From Trematomus loennbergii (Eukaryota; Chordata; Actinopteri; Perciformes; Nototheniidae), in assembly GCA_012861695.1 (NCBI GenBank), contig JAAOOA010000026.1:16253937-16317936 (forward strand): 64,000 nucleotides of DNA, in the 5' to 3' direction. The notes below the pieces were generated by a model. That model was not told the DNA's origin, did not search any database, and saw only the letters and a list, made by a program, of their open reading frames with translations. Below are positions 21,367 through 33,700 of the stretch, in pieces. A program made the position numbers and the translations under genes. The first letter of the stretch is position 1. Each line of letters begins with the position of its first letter.

Positions 21367-24300
21367 GATGCCAACCTCCCTGCAACTCATAGCTTTTGTA
21401 CAATAATTACCTCTCTATTTATGCAATACAATTAAAGGATAAACAAACAACATGCCAAAAAGCAATATATATATATATATCATAAGCTACAATACATTAC
21501 ACGAAAAAGAACCAATATAGCATGGCATCTTTCTATATAACTTTATTGTTGGGAATGACCAATAAGATCATTTGGCCAAATAAATAAAAAACCTAAACCA
21601 CCCCCTAATTGCTGAGCAGGTCCTGTCACTGTTTTATGTCCAGTCTGGTGCAGCAGTGACAAGTGAGAGACACTGTCCTTTCTCTGACTCCTACAAATTC
21701 TGTTTATAATGTTTGACAAAGCGTTTGACTTCCCCTTGGGAAACACCGCCATGCATAAATAGTATACAAACTTTACTAAACCCAATTTAGCCTGCCAGTG
21801 TGCAAGCTCTGCACTGTAAACAATGTTTCCCAAAACCATGTTTCGGTTTGGAGGACTTGTCAATATCACTCTAGACAGTAAAATCAATGATAGTAATGGA
21901 TGAGTTGTAATGAATCAATGTTACACGGTGTATGTGCGTGTGTCACTGCCCCAAATTCATCTCCTGAAACCTCTACATCTCTCTCGCTTCCCTCCCTGTC
22001 TGGCCCAATCTTTCTTTCACAGACTCGCAGGCTTTTGATGTACAGTTCTAGTCAGTCCACAGCACCTTGGGGCTCCTGCCATAAAATCTATAGTGGAAGC
22101 GCATTAAGACTTTTCAGGCCTTCATACACACTTTCTGTAAGTTTGCTTTGCTTGAGGACATAATCCATTATTCATAATGTGTCTTTTAAAGTGGGGATGG
22201 CAGAAGAAGCCCAGAAGTGTCCAAAAATAAATAAAGCACAAAGAGAATAAACAGAGCTGGCAAGATGGGTGTTTAGGTCATTTCCAGTGCTTATAGTTGT
22301 TTATCCTATGTGAGGACATTTTGAGCCACGCCATACGCTTTACTCCAGGGATCGAAATGTCGGGCGGTCAGAATGTAAGTTCACAACATTTGTTGAGAAA
22401 AAGTTTTTAGAAATATCTCAACAATGACTAATGGGTTGCAATTAAATTGTGTGAAGACATACATGGTCCCACAAGGATGAGGCCTGCTGACTTTGGTGAT
22501 CCCTTGACCTTTTTTTCTGGGCTTTCATTTATTTTGGGTCTCTGTGGACAGTTTATAGCAATAAGCTAGTTGTTTTCGACCAGAAAACAGTGGTTTTGGT
22601 TAATTACCCTCACAAAAACAAAGAACGCCTGACATTGCAACTCTTCTCTTTAGTCTTTAGCAGTAAAATATTCAGATAACATTTTTTCTGACTTAACTCC
22701 TCCCAGTTCTAGCAGTGTTACCTTGTTTCCCCATATTGGCAGGTGCTGACTGTGATGTGTTTTTCACTCAGGGGGGACTGATTGTGGTGACTCCACTTAC
22801 AGTGACATCATGTGTATACCCTCTGCACTGATCCCTGCTCAAGAGCACTTGACTATAACTTACACCCGCAGCTGTGAAGGGCACTCCTTTTTAAGGGGGA
22901 GGGTATAAATAGGCAACCTGTGGGACATTCTTGCCGCACTCCTCCATTAGCAGGAACCACGAGCCACAATGCATACTGATAGACACCCTGCTCACACAGC
23001 TGTTGTGTCTTACAATGTGTTGTCAAATAAGTGCAATATGTTTTAAATGACAGACCTGGGGAGGAGGTAATAATCAGAGAAAAGATAAGAATGTATGTGA
23101 TCATAGGGGGGAGTTTTCTTTCTATCTTTGTGTATACTTGCATCTGAAACCTCAAAGTGTTATTTCCGAAATAAATCAATAAATAACCATGTGAATACGT
23201 TCGGTAAAATGCGCTAATTAGGTGTAAAACTAACAATTTGGGCTTCAAATTATTGGGTTTTTACCTCTGTGCTTTCAGAACTAAACTATGCGGTGTTTCA
23301 CAGAAAATGGATGCATATTTAGTTTGTATGTTGTCAGTAGTGCTAGATCACAGAATGACACTTAATACAAATGCTAAGTCATACTTAAAAGTAATATGAA
23401 TAATAAAAACGTTATATCCTTCAATTCTACACTTTGTTTTTGTTAAACATGTTTGAATAAAAAAACCTGTTCATAAGCCGTAATATATTGTTGAAATCTG
23501 TTGGGCAGGATTTGATGGATGATTATTTAATAAGGGGTAGCAGAGTTAAGGCAGGGAAAAATGCTTTCTGTCAGTTGGTGACCTCACTCTGGTTATGACA
23601 AAGACAACAACAAGTGTCTGGAGGTATCAGTCATTAAACAAAGCACTCATCCGATTTAATTTCACTAAGATGTGCTCACACTCTGTTGTATAAATCATGT
23701 TGTCAGTAGTCATATATAAAAGCTCTTTTCAGACATTAAAAAGCAGGGAGGATATAAACAAATGCATGTTTCACGTAAAAAAAAAAAACAGATGGAAGAA
23801 TCAGAGGGGTCATTGTATCATTCAGTAAAAAACACAAATCATATTCTTCAATTGAATTATTTTTTTAAAGAAATATAGGCAACCTTTTGGTCAATCGTAG
23901 TTTGGTTAGCACAGAATTAACTACAGAAACTGATTTACTTTAAATATAAAATAAATAAAAAATACCCTTACATCAATGATTTCCTTTTACAAATAATTGT
24001 ATTTGTATTATTTATTTATTTTCTCAAATAGTCAATGCTTTGTGTAACAGCACATGCACTTTGTAGCTGACGTTTTATGATTTTTATTGAAGTTCTGGTA
24101 ACATAAAAGCCTATATTTAAAGATGTTAAAGAAATGCTTTCTATCAATTCATCCATGTTTTATCTTTATATCTACTTTATATGTGGAGAGATTTATAGAC
24201 ATTCACACTTTTTTATTTAAAGCTTAACCCATTATTAATATGCTAGGTGTTATTGTGTGTTTGACCCTGTACTGTGAGATCTCTACCTTGAATCTGAAAT

Positions 24301-27300
24301 GTTATGTGAACTAATTATAATATCCTAACATTGTGCGTACCTTCGCAAAGCAGAAGCTCACACTAGTATGCATGGTTTCCCCTCAATCAATCAACTTTCA
24401 ATTATAGACCAAATGATTCAAATTAAGGCTTTAAAGTGGATTCTTATGAGAAAATAATTCATTACAGGTTACATTTGATGTATAAGAACACAGGAGGTTT
24501 CAGTTACTGTGATAGCCATGTATAATTGATGTCTCTCTCTGCTTGATTTCATACAAGATGCAACACGCTCCGCTGCTCAGCGTTTACTGCCGAGAGGTTC
24601 TGTGTGGGTTGGTGGAACGCATATTGATCACGAGATGTGTTTGTGATTAGTGACAATCGTATTATTAGACCCCTTGATTAAATCTTTACCAGCATGGCTG
24701 CAGCACAACATAATGAAATCTGATTTCCTGCCTGAGAGACGGCTGCATGCAGACAGGCACTGTTGTAAAAAAGATGAATGTCCGGAGAATCTGCCGTCTC
24801 CTAGATGTTCGATAGGGAAATGAGAAAGGCCAAGAGGTTGTGCATGCAATGGATATGCACCTTTTTTTCAGTCCTTGTTAATCGGAGTGAAAAGAAAAAG
24901 CTGATGGTTCTTCCAGCCCGGAGGCTCGGGGAGACTTATGTCCTAGATTGGAAGTGGTTCTCTGAAACTGTGCCTGGGGCTCACACACCCAGAGGTAATC
25001 TTTCACCTCCCTGCTTCCATGTCCTTTCAGCTGCACACAATGGTGATAAACACAGCATGAAAAAACAACTAGTTGATACATTTCTACAAGTGGATATCTC
25101 TGTTTGTCTGTGGGTCGGAGCATGGCTTCGATGTGTATGTTTTAACTGTAAAAGTGCCACTCTGTACAACCTGTAGTCTCCCTCTGTGCCTCTACAGTGT
25201 GTGTGGGCGTATATGGTGGGCTAATTGGCTTCATTTCTCCAATATTAAGTGTCAGCGGAGGAAGGGCTAGTTAATATTGCCTGCTCTCCCGCAGTTCAAC
25301 GGTGCTGTGACCCTGACAGATAATAAAGAGCTGTACCATAGGGGATTCAGACGAGTAATGCATCATCGAAGCAATGTTCTAGTCATTTTAGCTGTCCTCC
25401 TTTCTCCCATTGAATACGCTCTTCATCTCCTCCTCACACATCACCTGTCAGGCTGAGAATATGCATTTGTTATCACACTAAGTAGCCTTTGGATTGTGAT
25501 GGCTGCTACTGACCACAAAGGCAATGAGGAAGAAAATAACCAAATAATGTAAAAAAACGAAACTTTTTTTTTTTTTTTTACTTATTATTTACGGTGTTGT
25601 TGTCTTGTACTCATACTGTTTCAGATTCAGATTTTTTTTTTTTTAAATTAGAACCATTTGGAGAGAACACATTTGAGCTGCTGATTATGCACCAGCCTCC
25701 CTTCAGTAATTAATAAAGACTGGTTGTGTTGCCAATGTTATTTTCCAAATGTGATTTTCAAATGGATTTTTGTATGGTTCATTCTTGTTTAATTTTGTTA
25801 TTGATATGCAAAATACACACATTAGTCATTCCCAAATTTGATAAATGAAGCCTGAACAATAATTAGCTTAGTTTGATTTTCTTTTAAGGCTTAACTATAA
25901 ACCTCATTCACTCAATGCACATACATATTAAGAGCCTGTCTGCATTGTTACATTGAATACACAACCAAACTCTTGTATCAAAGACCTTTTAAACAGTAGG
26001 TACAAAGCATCTCTTGCCTAAAGAAGAAGCCCTTAATTTTAAATTAAATAGATGTTTTTAAATAGCTGTTCTTTAAAACACATTCATCATTATAATTGCA
26101 GTTTGATAAATGGTTATCTTTGCCAAAGTGCATCTCATTTCTGACACTAGACACAAGGCCATGTTAAGAAGAACAATTTGAAATATTGATAGAACCAAGC
26201 AAAAGGGATAACACTAAAATAAGCGTTTTGCTCATCCAACTATCACACCAAAGCTTCCTGTGAGCCTTTTGAAACCGTCAGACCCCTGGGTGTGCAGGCG
26301 GATCGAAAATGACCTGAGATTCTGCCAAGTAATGACATCATCTCACATTTAATCAACATTGTTTCCTTCCTGGATGATTTCATCAGTCCCTTGACAGTGC
26401 AAAAAGTCCAACAATATGTTAAAACTACGGAAACAAATACAGAATATTCTAACGTGTTAGCTTTGCTAAAGCCATGCTTTAACCTTTCCCTTAAAAATGT
26501 TAAGGTTTGAGGTCAGTATTACAAGCGTATTCCTTTCCCATTATAAGAGAACAAAAACTGAGGGTATCAAAGAGGACTTTTTAACTAACAAGACACAGAT
26601 CTGCTAAACTAACGTTTTCAGAAAGATAATTATAGACCCAACCATTAATAATATGCAGCACCACGATGAGCATAAATTGTGTTAATATTAGCTGCTACTG
26701 GAGGGCATTAAAAGACGTGGAAGTTTGCCAAGTTTAAGAACCACCCTATTTTTTCTTTGTGTATGGAGGATTGTTCTTTTCAAGTCAGTGTTTTACATTT
26801 GTGTGTGTGTCGTGCCTGTTTTCAGCTGACCTTCATATGAACAAGGACTACAGTAACATTGCAGTAAAATACAACTAAGCAAGATGCTCCTAATCTACAT
26901 AACACCATGTTTCCATTTGGCGGATAAGTCTTAGCGACTTGGGATTCCATTCTTGCATTCATTTCTTTGAGTAATTACATGGAGACAAAGACGTCAGTCC
27001 TCAAAACAAAAGGCAGCTATTTTTATTTTGGGTCTAGAACCAAACACAAGGGCCTTAGCGTTCCCTAAAACTTCTGCTGTCAGTAAGCTGCTCTACGATT
27101 ATACAGAGCTCACTCACACGTTTTCCTTCAAACATTTCAGGTCCCTCTCCACAACAATAATGGCTGAGTAAGCATTATAAAAGAGCTTATGTGCACAGTT
27201 CTTCAATGGTATAAAACAACCAAAAGAAGGCACTAACACACATCATCTTGAGGTGCCCCAAAATGTAGACTTTATTGTGAAGCATTAGTCTTCTGTGATT

Positions 27301-30158
27301 GAAACAGAGTAAGCCAAATATGTAATATAACATTCATTCATATGTCCCATGTTCCCAAATGTTCATTAACCATATTCCCAGCATCATTTGTAATGGAAAT
27401 AATTCAATTGAAGGATTAAATGTTGTAGATATTGGCACTCAGCTGGAATCGATTGGATGCCAGACAACTTGGCCATTGGCCGTTTCCATCTTAACGTTTT
27501 GGAACCAGAAGTGACAGAAGTGGAAGGAGCAAAGTAGAACCAAATGCTAAACAAGACACTGCTTTATGGCATATTTGACTCTGAATTGGACCATCATTCA
27601 CTAAATGAACACCATGCTGTATTGAACAAGGAGTGGAACCAGTGATTGAGACCTTAAACTCATACTAAAATGTTAACAAAAAGTTAATAAATCAAGTGAG
27701 TAGTAGGGTTATTTCCTAATAGTGCTTCTCCGCACTGCTGGCCATTAAAACGTTCAGACCTGGAGGTTGTCAGTTGGTCAAAACAAACAAATACTCAGTT
27801 TGGCTAGTTTTGTTAACTCTTCATAAAGTTTTGAATTTAGTGCTAACAGTTTCTTGATGTGCAATAAAAAAATATGTGAGTTTGTGTTCACCTTACTCAC
27901 ATCTGTTGTGTCTTCCCCAGGGTATCTGGTGCTACTTAATTTTAAGCGGCTTGGGTTTGGTTTGGGTTTTTACTGATTCTATTGTATATTTATAAATGAG
28001 ATCATGCAGATTATTGATATTAGTTTAGTAGAAATTGACTTAATTGTGTGTTGCTGTGTTTTGTGTAGTTTAAATGTTTAAAGGTAAGAGGCAGATATCC
28101 CTATAATGTTCTAGTGGTCAAGTTCATAACCAGTAGCAGGTTGGGAGCAGCTGTAGAATTGTGTTGGACACATATGGGGTTAAAGTGTATTGAATTTGCA
28201 GAGAGGATAGCTGGAAGATCATTAAATATGAGACATTAAATGGACATTCCATCTGGTAAGGGGAAGCTAAAACACTTTAAAAAGAAGAGAGAGAGAGAGC
28301 TCCTTGCAGATGTTGCTGCTTCTCAGGAAAGTGGTCATGAAGCTGCTGGATGTAGTGGAAGACAATTGCTTCGAGGAGGAGTGGGAAGACAGCAAGAAAA
28401 GTACCTGCACTGCTAGGGTAATCACTGTGAGGGTCAGCACAGTGTACGAGAGAATGAGGAGGTTAAAGTGAATAAAATAAGAATGATTTTTATATGCTGA
28501 AGCTGGTAAGAGAATGAAGAGAAAAAACAAAATGATGGCAGTGCCTGAAGAACTGGAGATTTGCAACAAGTGAGAACATTGGGTCTTGGTTATAGAATGA
28601 CAATGTTGTGAAATCTAATTGAAATTGAACAATGTCTGTAACTTCGTTGAGGATAGACAATAAGATCAGATGATTTTATACCATAAGTCTACACAACGTT
28701 ACAGTAGATGAACGTATCCACCTTTAAAGTTGGTTTGCGTTTTGAAATCTGATTTTTAGAGCCGTTTTATGACTGTGTGGACATTGATTTATAATCATCT
28801 GCTCCAGGGCTTACGGTGTCATATTCAGTCCCTCTTGCTTTAGTCGACCCAGAGTTCACACGGAGGACGGGACAAAGAAGTTTTTTCCATATTATTTTAA
28901 CAAATTAATTTCAAGCTATGTTGTCAGCTCTGGCATTTTGTTGGCCACGATTAAAGTGATCTGAGTGTGGAAAAAACGACATGTGATGTTCAAAATCAGT
29001 GGTTTTTCTGCAGCCTTCAATCTGTTGTTGGCCACATCTGACTGCAGCGTGCCTTGTGTTGCGAAACTGCAAATATCTGCGTCTGTGAACACCAGCATGT
29101 TCCCAAAGTCCCCGGAGGGTGAGGCAACTTCTCAGAGTTTCTTTCCCAGTAGGTTGGGCTCATTTTGATTGGTAATTGAATGGTTTCTATGTGGTGTTTT
29201 GGGACCATCATCATAAGGACTTAATTCGCCTGGGAGCAACTGAGACATAAAGAAAATGAGTATTTTAAGAATAGTGCAACCATCATCCATCTGGATCATT
29301 TCCAACAGATTGTTCAAACTGTATAATTGCCAGAAGCCAGTAAAGCATCAGTTTTATTTCCTCAGTATATTCTGTACCAAGACATATACCGTGATAAGCA
29401 CCCTCCTCCTGAATTTCAGGCTCTATAGAGATAACATCTTGCCGTAGAAGTTTTTAAATGTCAATGCAGAAAACAGATGACATTTTGGCTTAATGATGGC
29501 TTAAGAGAAAAGGTTGAAGTGTCAACACAACAATTAGGGTTCAATAAGGGCCAATCTGAACAGTGTAGGAAGGACTGACAGGGCCACGAACTGGAATTGC
29601 CCTCATTAAAGACTTTTCAAACTAGCGGGTTAAATAGATTTAATCATGAAACACTCAATATGGAGAAAAAAAAAACCATCATAGAACAATGAAATTCTGT
29701 AGGATGTATGTAACCCAGATACAAACTTTCATATATAAACTAGGATACTATGGTTTAGAGCCGTAAGCATGCGCTGACCCTGAGCCAACATGAAAAACAA
29801 TGACTACAAATGAGAGGCAGCTAGTGACTCATTCTATGGTAATTACATGATGACAGTTTCTGCCGGCTCATGCCTTATTGCAGATAACAAGGTTTTAAAG
29901 ATGATGAAAGGCCCGGAAGATTGTAAGAAAAAAGTAATGCCTACACAACATCATACTGCCTGCGTTGGGGTGAGACATAATTGGGTGTAAACGTCAGAAG
30001 TGGATGACATTAAGTTATTATCGCAGGTGAAGCTTCTAGGATTATTCTAATAACATATTCTAACAGCGTATTTCTTTGCATTTCATTGGAGACTTCAATT
30101 TCAAGTGCTCACAAAGACTGGAAAAGCACTTTCTAAATTCAGTCTATTTAGAACCACT
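21367..30158. other. Long stretch with no gene or bounded element recognised
   Basis: AT-rich DNA with scattered A/T homopolymers (for example about 23778-23790 and 25564-25579) and a short AT repeat at about 21466-21480. No family-level coding similarity is seen. An isolated TATAAATAGG lies at 22904-22913. A hydrophobic minus-strand frame at 28267-28569 and an S/T-rich plus-strand frame at 24805-25176 are not supported as genes. Confidence 0.55.
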
Positions 30159-30162
30159 TTAA

Positions 30163-30772
30163 AGCTGCAGTTGGTAACTTTACCCAAAAACTTTTTGCAA
30201 TATTGTTCTGAAACTTTCACTGAATCCAGACAGTAGTGCACGAGACAAACAAATCAGGTTTCTCTGTTTGCCCATAATAGCTTTTGCAAGATTGCAGTGC
30301 ACCTGAAAGAAAACAACCAATCAGAGCAAAAGACTCTCTGACGCGGTCTCAATCGTGTGAACTGCAGTCAAACTATCAAACAAGACTCGCTCATCAATTA
30401 TGAATCAAGATGTTGTTATTTTATGGCTTATTGTACTTTGTTTTGCGATGCTTGGTAATGGCTCGACTGATTACAAGGTCTTAAACTTTGTCATTTTGCA
30501 TCAGAAAAGTACACTAAAATATGCTTCTGAAAACATTTGAAGCGAGAAATAGGCAACACAAAAACAGAATCTTGATTGCCTTGCCCTGCCTATAGGTTGC
30601 TCTGATTGGTTGTTTTCATTCGGGCGCAGTGGAAACTTAAAAGGTTATCAGAAGCACTGGTGGGAAACAGAGACAAATATTTTCCAGATCTGGCCCATGC
30701 ATTACTTTTAGGACAGTTGACAGCAAATAATAATAAAAAAAGTAATATTTGAAAGAGTTGCCAACTGCAGCT
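30163..30772. mobile_element. TTAA-flanked MITE (piggyBac-type), 610 bp
   Basis: The termini AGCTGCAGTTGGTAACT (30163-30179) and its inverted partner AGTTGCCAACTGCAGCT (30756-30772) differ at one base. They are bounded by TTAA at 30159-30162 and 30773-30776. A TTAA duplication with short inverted ends is the piggyBac hallmark. No transposase is encoded. Kolobok-type elements also use TTAA, so the superfamily is probable and not certain. Confidence 0.87.
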
Positions 30773-30776
30773 TTAA

Positions 30777-33700
30777 AGCTTACTATCCTATGTTGTGCAC
30801 TACCACACTATTTAATTAAAGTCAACGCTTCAGTTTTTTCAGTGCATAGTTTTCATTATCTTGCAGTTTCACCCTGTCAAAAGTCTTTCAACACACTACA
30901 GACTCTATTTTCTTCACACATGTATTGTGCATAATGTACTGCTGTGAAAATAAAGATTCAATGCATCAATTAGAAGGAATGGGTTCAGCCTATACTGGAC
31001 ATATCTCACTAGATTTCTCCAAATGAAAAAGAAAATCTGCCATGCAAGATTGACAGTAACACCCTAAAGAGAGAATATCTCATCTTGCTTAATCATACAG
31101 TATACTGTATACAATGTGCAAAAGCTACAGCGACAGCTTTCTAACAATAGGTTTGATTTGCTTAAATGTTCTCGCTTCTGCACAATAAAGCAAGTGGAAT
31201 AGAAGATGCATCCCATGACGTTATTAGTAGCCTTTCACTTGATTACTCATTCATAGGAACATAGTTCAGATGAATGCACTCTGGTTACTGCTTTCCAAAT
31301 ATCCCATTCCCCCCTGTGATTCGTCTGTTAAATTAACATTAATGGAATCATCAGAGTGCAAGTAAACAAACTTCAAGAAATACAACCTCTTTACTTCAGT
31401 CATCCTCTTTCCTTTTATGAATAATGTCTTAGACAGCATGCGTTTGTTTTGTGAGATTTACATGATTTAAAGAAAACTTCTACAAAACCACTAGGACACC
31501 AATTATTTCAGAATTGTTCTTGATATTTATAAAATGTTCATTATTTCCGGCTTTTATCTGGATCCGACAAGATCAGATTTTTTTTCCATTTGTGAAAATA
31601 TTGCCTGTAATATAGGTATAGATATATGTTGGATTGCACACTGCACCAAAATGTCGCACCTGTGCTACAGTACATAAAACATGGTTGTTTATGCACACGC
31701 TTAACATGCACTGTCAAGAAGGGTTAACACTTCTAAGAGTGTCTTGCAATAGAAGCAATACATTCGGATGCATTTAGTCCTCTTGGAGTATCTGTGCTTC
31801 AACATTGTGAGGGTTTTATCATTATATTTCATGACATATAATCCAAACTATTGTGACTCCATAAATAAGCATTGTATGGGTTCTGTCATTCTAATTTCAA
31901 AGTGCTAAAAGTAGACAACTTTAACCTCAAAATGGCAAGAACAACTGTCACTTTGTATTGTATTTGACCTATGATGCTCCAAATATGTGTTGTTGCAGTT
32001 GACTGCCCTCTTCTCACTGTGTGAGCTTAACTCAAAACATCTCTGAACTCCGGGTTCAGATTTCAATAATATGGCAAATGAAAGGGTATTCTTTATTTTT
32101 GCACTCAAGTACAGCAGGCCAAGCAAGCACTTCTCAAAATAAAGCGGTCTGAGAGGCTACCATCCTACCGATTGATCCCAGAGCCAACAGAGGAAAAATA
32201 TGGCCCTGCTGTCTGTGGCACCAGCAGAATACTGTTTGATCAGGTTTGTGGCTAGACCTTGTCCATGTTGTCTGCCTTCCTTTTGATGTATAACTTGAAA
32301 TTAGATTATGCATGATTCACTCATCTATTTGTCCTACAACCATGACGTAAGCCAGTGTGTTGGTGTTTGTGCGCAAGTTTCCTTTAGACAAAGCGTCTGA
32401 ATCTATGTCTTTGGCGTTCTCTCTCCATTTCTAACATTTTTCTGTTTTTGATAAGAAGAAATGTTGCATTATTCATTGGCCCCGCACATTATCAAACCAA
32501 CACAGATATTTAGAATTTGTCTTTTCACCTTCTGTCTTAACTCAGTTTTAATTTGTCAGTCGTTGAACTGCGTGGATCAATCTGTTGTAATCATCAACTT
32601 TAAAATCTGTATGTCAAAACACCGTTTAGCCAGACTGTGTCTCTTTATACTGAAAGTTAAACAAGTTTTCTATGCAGGTGCTGTGTCAGGATGTCACACA
32701 TGCAGGATTTGAAACAACACTGCATGAAAATGCAGCAATTACATTTCCCAAAAATGTACTTAGCATAGGAAATTAATGCTGTATAATTTTGCACTATGTA
32801 CTAGGGTTTGAGATTGCAAACAAGTGGGCTGCATACATTTAAAATGGCATTTTGCTGCATGCTCAACTGCAGGACATATTTAATATTCAAGGGTATTAAG
32901 GTTTAGAAACTTCCCCAGGAAGTGGTGAATTAAATTCAGAAAAGGCTATGCTTGCCCAACTAAACTAAAGGTATAGAGTGGTGGAGATTGGGACAATGTG
33001 CAGGAGACTTTCACTTTAGGATGTATACCCAGAAGGTCGGGTGTTTGGGTCATTTCCTCTGGTTTCCTCAAGTCTGCACAGCAAACAGTGTTAACTTATT
33101 GATCCTGGTGGACCTTTCCAATATTTTGCACTCAGATGCTCTGCTCGAGGGTGATGTCTAGGGGACAAAGAGAAATATTATAAATTAGGCCTTAAGGGCT
33201 CTCTCAGCAGGTTTGGCACATCAGTATGTTCTGCACAGCTGCATCTGTTTGACTTTAAGAGTGCTCAGACCTCTAAATAAAAAATCGTCATGTGTTTGTA
33301 AAAAGGCTATATATTTGTATTTTATCTACAAAAAAAATCATTATTATTTTAATATGATTTAGTTGCACACATATAGTTCCTTTCAATATAAGACATATGA
33401 ACGTGAGTGCAATTTCAGCCTTATCCTTATATTAAGCCACGATAACAGTTACTATGTATCAGAGGCTCCATACAGTACAGTGTGACATGAATTTGAAAAC
33501 ATTTTCTCTTCATTACTTCATCTATCGCCTGGCAGAAGTGTACAAATGGGCTCATGATAGCTTCCTTTTGATTTTGTGATTGATATATTATTGTATTACA
33601 GTAAACAAAACCACTTACAGTTGGAGAGCTACTTAGAGGGAAGACAGATTAGAAATTTGGTTTTGGTAGACATATAAAATGTGAGCGAGAATAATGTGCT

